A DNA stretch of 9,888 bases from the NCBI GenBank assembly GCA_937926875.1, contig CALBAX010000006.1, forward strand, positions 1-9,888, given 5' to 3'. This document shows positions 7,048-9,888 of the stretch, one piece after another. The stretch's first letter is position 1, and every line of letters starts with the position of its first letter. This DNA comes from an uncultured Desulfovibrio sp. Lineage in GTDB: Bacteria; Desulfobacterota; Desulfovibrionia; Desulfovibrionales; Desulfovibrionaceae. The translations under genes and the position numbers were made by a program. Below the pieces are notes generated by a model. That model did not search any database. It was not told where the DNA came from and worked only from the letters and a program-made list of their open reading frames with translations.

Positions 7048-7076
7048 TCCATACAGGCATTTGCGCCGCAAATCAA
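7048..7076 (-). promoter_or_regulatory. Candidate leftward promoter for the methyltransferase-YcaO operon or a short RNA
   Basis: On the minus strand TTGATT (7076-7071) and TATGGA (7053-7048) are separated by exactly 17 nt. Both hexamers are imperfect matches to sigma-70 consensus (four and three of six). A start near 7041 would place the intrinsic terminator about 25 to 60 nt into the transcript. A perfect palindrome fills most of the spacer. Confidence 0.3.
7059..7073. promoter_or_regulatory. Perfect 15-bp palindrome, candidate operator
   Basis: ATTTGCG (7059-7065) and CGCAAAT (7067-7073) are exact inverted repeats about a single central base. The site lies between the divergent methyltransferase and prmA genes, inside the spacer of the candidate leftward promoter and just upstream of a TTGACA box facing prmA. 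A dimeric regulator bound here could affect both directions. I cannot name the regulator. Confidence 0.45.
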
Positions 7077-7085
7077 CATGCCGGC

Positions 7086-7114
7086 TTGACAGGGCCCGGT
7101 GTGCGGGCTAGGCA
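7086..7114 (+). promoter_or_regulatory. Possible prmA promoter
   Basis: TTGACA at 7086-7091 is a perfect -35 box. At 17 nt spacing the -10 position holds TAGGCA (7109-7114), a poor match. If used, transcription would start within a few bases of the prmA ATG at 7121, giving a nearly leaderless message. The weak -10 leaves this uncertain. Confidence 0.3.
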
Positions 7115-7120
7115 GAATGC

Positions 7121-7984
7121 ATGAAAACCATCCATCGCCTCGAAATTGTTGTTGCGGAAAGTGATTACGACTGCGCCACCGGCCTGCTGGCCCTGGAAGT
7201 GCCCTTTGGCTGGGAAGAGCAGAGCCTGCCCACCGGCGAGACGCGCTTCCGTATCCACTGCGAGCAGAAAGATTTTCTGGAACGGCTGCAGCGGCTGCTG
7301 AAGCAGACCGTCCCGGCTGCGGAAAGCGCTCTTTCCGAGCTGGAGGAGACCGACTGGCTGGCGGCCTGGCGTCAGTTCTTCACGCCCGTGTGTTGCGGCA
7401 AGCATTTTGTGGTCCTGCCGCCGTGGCTGGCGGATACGCCGGATTTCCCCCGCCGGACGCCCATCCTCATCGAGCCCAAAAGCGCCTTCGGCACCGGCCA
7501 TCATGCCACTACGGCCCTGTGCCTGCGGGTGGTCAGCGACCTGCTGGAAGCCGGACGCCTGCAAGAAGGACAGCAGTTCCTTGACCTGGGCACCGGTTCC
7601 GGGGTGCTGGGCATCGGCTGCTGCAAGTTCGGCCTTACGGGCGAAGGTCTGGACATCGACCCGCTGGCCGTAGACAACGCGCTTGAAAACCGTGCCCTCA
7701 ATGCCATCGCACCTGAGAGCTTCACGGTGGCCGAGGGCAGCATCGGTGCCGTGGCCGGCAAGCAGTTCGACCTGGTGCTGGCCAACATCCTGGCCCGTCC
7801 GCTGACCGAGATGGCGGCCGATATCGTGCGCGCCTGCCGCTCCGGTGGTTGCCTTGTCCTTTCCGGCTTGCTGGAGATCCAGGCTGACGGCGTGACAGCG
7901 GCCTACAGGGCCCAGGGACTGCCCGAACCGCGCCGCATCATCGACGGCGAATGGGCCGCCCTGGTCTGGGATTCCATTAAATAG
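7121..7984 (+). CDS. prmA: Ribosomal protein L11 methyltransferase PrmA
   Basis: A 287-residue cytoplasmic enzyme expected to trimethylate amino groups of ribosomal protein L11 with SAM. The family pattern is complete. It has an N-terminal substrate-recognition part (about 1-75), the linker DWLAAWRQFFTP (78-89), and the PrmA signature EPKSAFGTGHHATTALCL (118-135). The SAM loop is FLDLGTGSGVLGIG (153-166), with the acidic D178/D180 in GLDIDPLAVDNA, and the active-site segment is DLVLANILARPL (217-228). Length is close to the usual 290 or so. The ATG at 7121 matches the normal beginning of the family, but the ribosome binding site is weak (AGG at 7110-7112). The gene is divergent from the methyltransferase-YcaO operon, and tpx follows 75 nt downstream with its own promoter. 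No terminator is visible between prmA and tpx, so some read-through into tpx is possible. Confidence 0.95.
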   Translation: MKTIHRLEIVVAESDYDCATGLLALEVPFGWEEQSLPTGETRFRIHCEQKDFLERLQRLLKQTVPAAESALSELEETDWLAAWRQFFTPVCCGKHFVVLPPWLADTPDFPRRTPILIEPKSAFGTGHHATTALCLRVVSDLLEAGRLQEGQQFLDLGTGSGVLGIGCCKFGLTGEGLDIDPLAVDNALENRALNAIAPESFTVAEGSIGAVAGKQFDLVLANILARPLTEMAADIVRACRSGGCLVLSGLLEIQADGVTAAYRAQGLPEPRRIIDGEWAALVWDSIK

Positions 7985-7993
7985 GAAATATTC

Positions 7994-8022
7994 TTGACAA
8001 GGACAGGAGCTTCTGCTATTTA
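7994..8022 (+). promoter_or_regulatory. Strong sigma-70-type promoter of tpx
   Basis: A perfect TTGACA (7994-7999) is followed after exactly 17 nt by TATTTA (8017-8022). Transcription would start near 8029, giving a leader of about 30 nt ahead of the tpx ATG. The -35 box begins only ten bases after the prmA stop codon. Confidence 0.75.
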
Positions 8023-8038
8023 AAGGCATCTTGAACGC

Positions 8039-8058
8039 AAAAGCTGCAAGGAGCTTTT
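8039..8058 (+). promoter_or_regulatory. Hairpin presenting the tpx ribosome binding site
   Basis: AAAAGCT (8039-8045) and AGCTTTT (8052-8058) are perfect inverted repeats around the 6-nt loop GCAAGG. The strong Shine-Dalgarno AAGGAG (8048-8053) lies mostly in that loop, six bases before the ATG. The stem is AU-rich and weak. Displaying the site in a loop would keep it accessible, or folding could modulate initiation. Confidence 0.4.
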
Positions 8059-8059
8059 T

Positions 8060-8563
8060 ATGAATACTGTCACTTTCATGGGTAATCCCCTCCATCTCGA
8101 AGGCAACCTGCCCGTCGTGGGCCAGAAGGCCCCTGAATTCACCGTATGCAACAACGGCCTCGAGCCCCGCAGCCTGAAAGACTACGCGGGCAAGATCGTG
8201 GTCCTGGTGAGCGTGCCTTCCCTGGATACGCCCGTGTGTGATATGGAAGTGCGCCGCTTCAACAAGGAAGCCGCTGCCCTGTCCGACAACGTGCAGATCC
8301 TGGCCCTGAGCTGCGACCTGCCCTTTGCCCAGGCCCGCTGGTGTGGTGCCGCCGGCGTGCAGGCCGTGGAAAGCCTGTCCGACTATAAGGACGTGGATTT
8401 CGGCAAGAACTATGGCGTGCTGATCCAGGAGCTGCGTCTGCTGGCCCGCGCCATCTTCGTTGTGGCTCCTGACGGTACGCTGGCTTACAGCCAGCTGGTG
8501 CCTGAAGTGACCCACGAGCCCGATTACGACGCCGTTTTGGAAGCGGTGAAGAAGCTGGCCTAA
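8060..8563 (+). CDS. tpx: Thiol peroxidase Tpx
   Basis: A 167-residue atypical 2-Cys peroxiredoxin that reduces hydrogen peroxide and alkyl hydroperoxides using thioredoxin. This fits oxidative stress defence in what is probably an anaerobe. The signature VPSLDTPVCDMEVRRFN (52-68) carries the peroxidatic Cys60 with the conserved Thr57 and Pro53. The resolving Cys95 lies in ARWCGAAG (92-99), matching the E. coli C61/C95 arrangement. Two extra cysteines are present: Cys30, and Cys85 in LSCDLPFAQ, where E. coli Tpx has Ala. Length is standard. The start is fixed by AAGGAG six bases upstream. It has its own strong promoter and a terminator directly after it, so it is probably a monocistronic unit. 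No peroxide-regulator box was recognised. Confidence 0.96.
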   Translation: MNTVTFMGNPLHLEGNLPVVGQKAPEFTVCNNGLEPRSLKDYAGKIVVLVSVPSLDTPVCDMEVRRFNKEAAALSDNVQILALSCDLPFAQARWCGAAGVQAVESLSDYKDVDFGKNYGVLIQELRLLARAIFVVAPDGTLAYSQLVPEVTHEPDYDAVLEAVKKLA

Positions 8564-8592
8564 GTGGTTCCATCCATAGCTCTGATGCTTCC

Positions 8593-8617
8593 GGGCTCCC
8601 TTCGGGGAGCCCTTTTT
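8593..8617 (+). terminator. Intrinsic terminator of tpx with UUCG loop
   Basis: GGGCTCCC (8593-8600) pairs perfectly with GGGAGCCC (8605-8612) around the stable tetraloop TTCG, followed by TTTTT (8613-8617) and more T residues. It lies 30 nt after the tpx stop codon. A textbook Rho-independent terminator. Confidence 0.95.
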
Positions 8618-8619
8618 GT

Positions 8620-8855
8620 TTTGTGTGTTCGCCCGTATTCTTTCAGTCCTTCCAGCTTGCCTGCCGATGCAGACCAGGGGGCTCCCCTTTATCACAGTCC
8701 TGTGGGGACAACGATGCCTGTCATGGGAAAGTGATGATGAGTCCAACGCAAAAGGATTCCATATCATAGGCTGCGGCCATGGAAGTGCGCGTTTACTCAT
8801 GATTTCCTGCGGGGAAAAACAGAGCAGGAGGAGAATGGGGCGCGGGGATACACAT
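8620..8855. other. Spacer between the convergent tpx and rho terminators
   Basis: About 235 nt between two opposing terminators. I find no convincing gene, RNA or promoter. The only structure noted is a short hairpin AGGGG (8676-8680) with CCCCT (8684-8688). An open frame running from here into the antisense of rho is a shadow. Confidence 0.5.
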
Positions 8856-8883
8856 AAAAAAAGGCGCCCTGAAGAGCGCCTTT
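8856..8883 (-). terminator. Intrinsic terminator of rho
   Basis: On the minus strand AAAGGCGCTC (8883-8874) pairs with GGGCGCCTTT (8869-8860) around a TTCA loop, with one G-U pair, and is followed by U residues (the T run covers 8862-8856). It lies 22 nt beyond the rho stop codon. A typical Rho-independent terminator. Confidence 0.92.
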
Positions 8884-8905
8884 CCGAAAAGCTGATATGG
8901 TGCGG

Positions 8906-9888
8906 CTATTTGCCCATGGCATCCATGAAGTCCTTGTTGGACTTGGTCCCGCGCATCTTGTCCAGCAGAAATTCCATACTGTCGATGGAGGACATGGGAG
9001 CCAGGATCTTGCGCAGGATCCAGACACGGTTGAGGATATCGTCGGAAAGCAGCAGATCTTCCTTGCGGGTACCGGTACGGTTGATGTCGATGGCCGGGAA
9101 GATGCGCTTTTCCGCCAGATGGCGGTCCAGATAGATCTCCATGTTGCCAGTGCCCTTGAATTCTTCAAAGATGACTTCATCCATGCGGGAGCCCGTGTCG
9201 ATAAGGGCCGTGGCGATGATGGTCAGGCTGCCGCCTTCTTCGATATTGCGGGCCGCACCAAAAATACGCTTGGGGCGTTGCAGGGCGTTGGCGTCCAGAC
9301 CGCCGGAAAGCACACGGCCCGACGACGGGGTCACGGCATTGTAGGCGCGGCCCAGACGGGTGATGGAGTCCATGAGGATGACCACGTCCCGCTTGCGTTC
9401 CACCAGGCGCTTGGCTTTTTCCAGCACCATTTCACAGACCTGCACATGGCGCTGCGGCGGTTCGTCGAAGGTAGAGCTGATGACCTCTGCCTTTTTCACG
9501 GTACGTTCCATGTCCGTGACTTCTTCGGGGCGTTCGTCGATTAGCAGGACGATCAGATAGACGTCGGGATTGTTGGCATTGATGGCGTTGGCCAGAGACT
9601 GCAAGAGGACAGTCTTGCCGGTACGCGGCGGCGCCACGATAAGACCGCGCTGGCCACAGCCGATGGGCGACATGATGTCGATGACGCGGTTGGAAAGATT
9701 TTTTTCGCCGTTTTCCATGATCAGCTGGTGATCAGGATAGATGGGCGTCAGGTTGTCGAACAGGACGAGATTTTTGGCATTTTCCGGCGGTTCAAAGCCT
9801 ATCTCCGTCACTTTGAGCAAGGCGAAGTAGCGCTCTCCTTCCTTTGGGGGCCGGATCTGGCCGGAAACGATATCGCCCTTGCGCAGGG
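8906..9888 (-). CDS. rho: Transcription termination factor Rho (partial, 5' end outside window)
   Basis: The hexameric RNA-dependent ATPase that ends transcription at Rho-dependent sites. About 326 C-terminal codons are visible, and the frame is open through the right edge (RKGDIVSGQIRPPKEGERYF at about 9824-9885), so roughly the first 90 to 100 residues of a normal Rho of about 415 are missing. Seen in order: the end of the primary RNA-binding domain; the Walker A loop APPRTGKT (9611-9634); the catalytic DERPEEVTDMERT segment; Walker B VVILMDSITRLGRAYN; the Q loop LSGGLDANALQRPKRIFGAARN; and the R-loop segment EFKGTGNMEI, ending at DAMGK. All key motifs are intact. An internal TTG at 9818-9820 is only a leucine codon and not the start. 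It converges on tpx and has its own terminator. Confidence 0.98.
   Translation of the reverse strand, partial: LRKGDIVSGQIRPPKEGERYFALLKVTEIGFEPPENAKNLVLFDNLTPIYPDHQLIMENGEKNLSNRVIDIMSPIGCGQRGLIVAPPRTGKTVLLQSLANAINANNPDVYLIVLLIDERPEEVTDMERTVKKAEVISSTFDEPPQRHVQVCEMVLEKAKRLVERKRDVVILMDSITRLGRAYNAVTPSSGRVLSGGLDANALQRPKRIFGAARNIEEGGSLTIIATALIDTGSRMDEVIFEEFKGTGNMEIYLDRHLAEKRIFPAIDINRTGTRKEDLLLSDDILNRVWILRKILAPMSSIDSMEFLLDKMRGTKSNKDFMDAMGK

Noticed and set aside
4459..7124. Long plus-strand frames opposite the YcaO and methyltransferase genes (4459-5319, 5437-6213, 6201-7124)
   Set aside because: They are antisense shadows of well-supported genes, rich in A, G, Q and H, with no recognisable motifs.
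7073..8800. Long minus-strand open frame of 575 codons opposite prmA and tpx
   Set aside because: It is antisense to two certain genes, spans both of them and their spacer, has low-complexity composition and no known domain. Such frames are common opposite GC-rich genes.
8616..9544. Plus-strand frames opposite rho (8616-9134, 8897-9544)
   Set aside because: They overlap the highly conserved rho coding sequence in antisense and lack family features.
1..9888. CRISPR array, tRNA, rRNA or insertion sequence
   Set aside because: No regularly spaced repeats, cloverleaf sequence, ribosomal RNA stretch or transposase motif was seen.

Overview
The window looks like a piece of a GC-rich, Gram-negative, probably Desulfovibrio-like (Desulfovibrionaceae) chromosome. 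That assignment is an inference from overall style: GC-rich codon use, a lipobox lipoprotein, and a YcaO-TPR gene near prmA, tpx and rho. No rRNA or tRNA gene is present to fix the taxon. From about position 3540 rightwards the DNA is uniformly GC-rich. Positions 1 to about 3540 are visibly AT-rich, with AT-ending codons, and look acquired.

Left part (1-3540). A gene-poor AT-rich stretch (1-350) ends in a clean hairpin terminator (314-345). This terminator serves one large leftward gene (351-3440) encoding a single-chain Eco57I/type IIG-like restriction-modification protein: an N-terminal PD-(D/E)XK-like motif, a central N6-adenine methylase and a C-terminal target-recognition region. The composition changes almost exactly at the stop codon of the next gene, so the right edge of the acquired segment is close to 3540. 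Its left edge lies outside the window.

Middle part (3545-6887), all leftward. There is a small lipoprotein of unknown function (3545-4243), then a tight two-gene operon transcribed in the order class I SAM methyltransferase (6180-6887) and YcaO-TPR protein (4432-6177), with only 2 nt between stop and start. The methyltransferase resembles the METTL21/METTL20 type of protein methyltransferase. YcaO proteins activate peptide backbone amides with ATP, or assist RimO-dependent S12 methylthiolation in E. coli. The pair is therefore a plausible protein-modification module; its substrate cannot be read from the sequence.

Right part (6888-9888). A 233-nt divergent intergenic region separates that operon from rightward prmA (ribosomal protein L11 methyltransferase, 7121-7984). 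It holds a perfect 15-bp palindrome, a candidate leftward promoter straddling the palindrome, a strong intrinsic terminator pointing toward the methyltransferase although no gene precedes it on that strand, and a hairpin next to the methyltransferase ribosome binding site. This layout suggests attenuation or a small RNA and is the most interesting regulatory signal here. After prmA comes tpx (8060-8563), a peroxidase with its own strong promoter and a UUCG-loop terminator. Convergent to it is rho (8906-9888, 5' end cut by the window), with its own intrinsic terminator.

Overall these are mostly ordinary housekeeping genes next to one acquired defence gene. The best candidate for something undescribed is the methyltransferase-YcaO-TPR pair together with its structured leader. 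I see no complete novel system.
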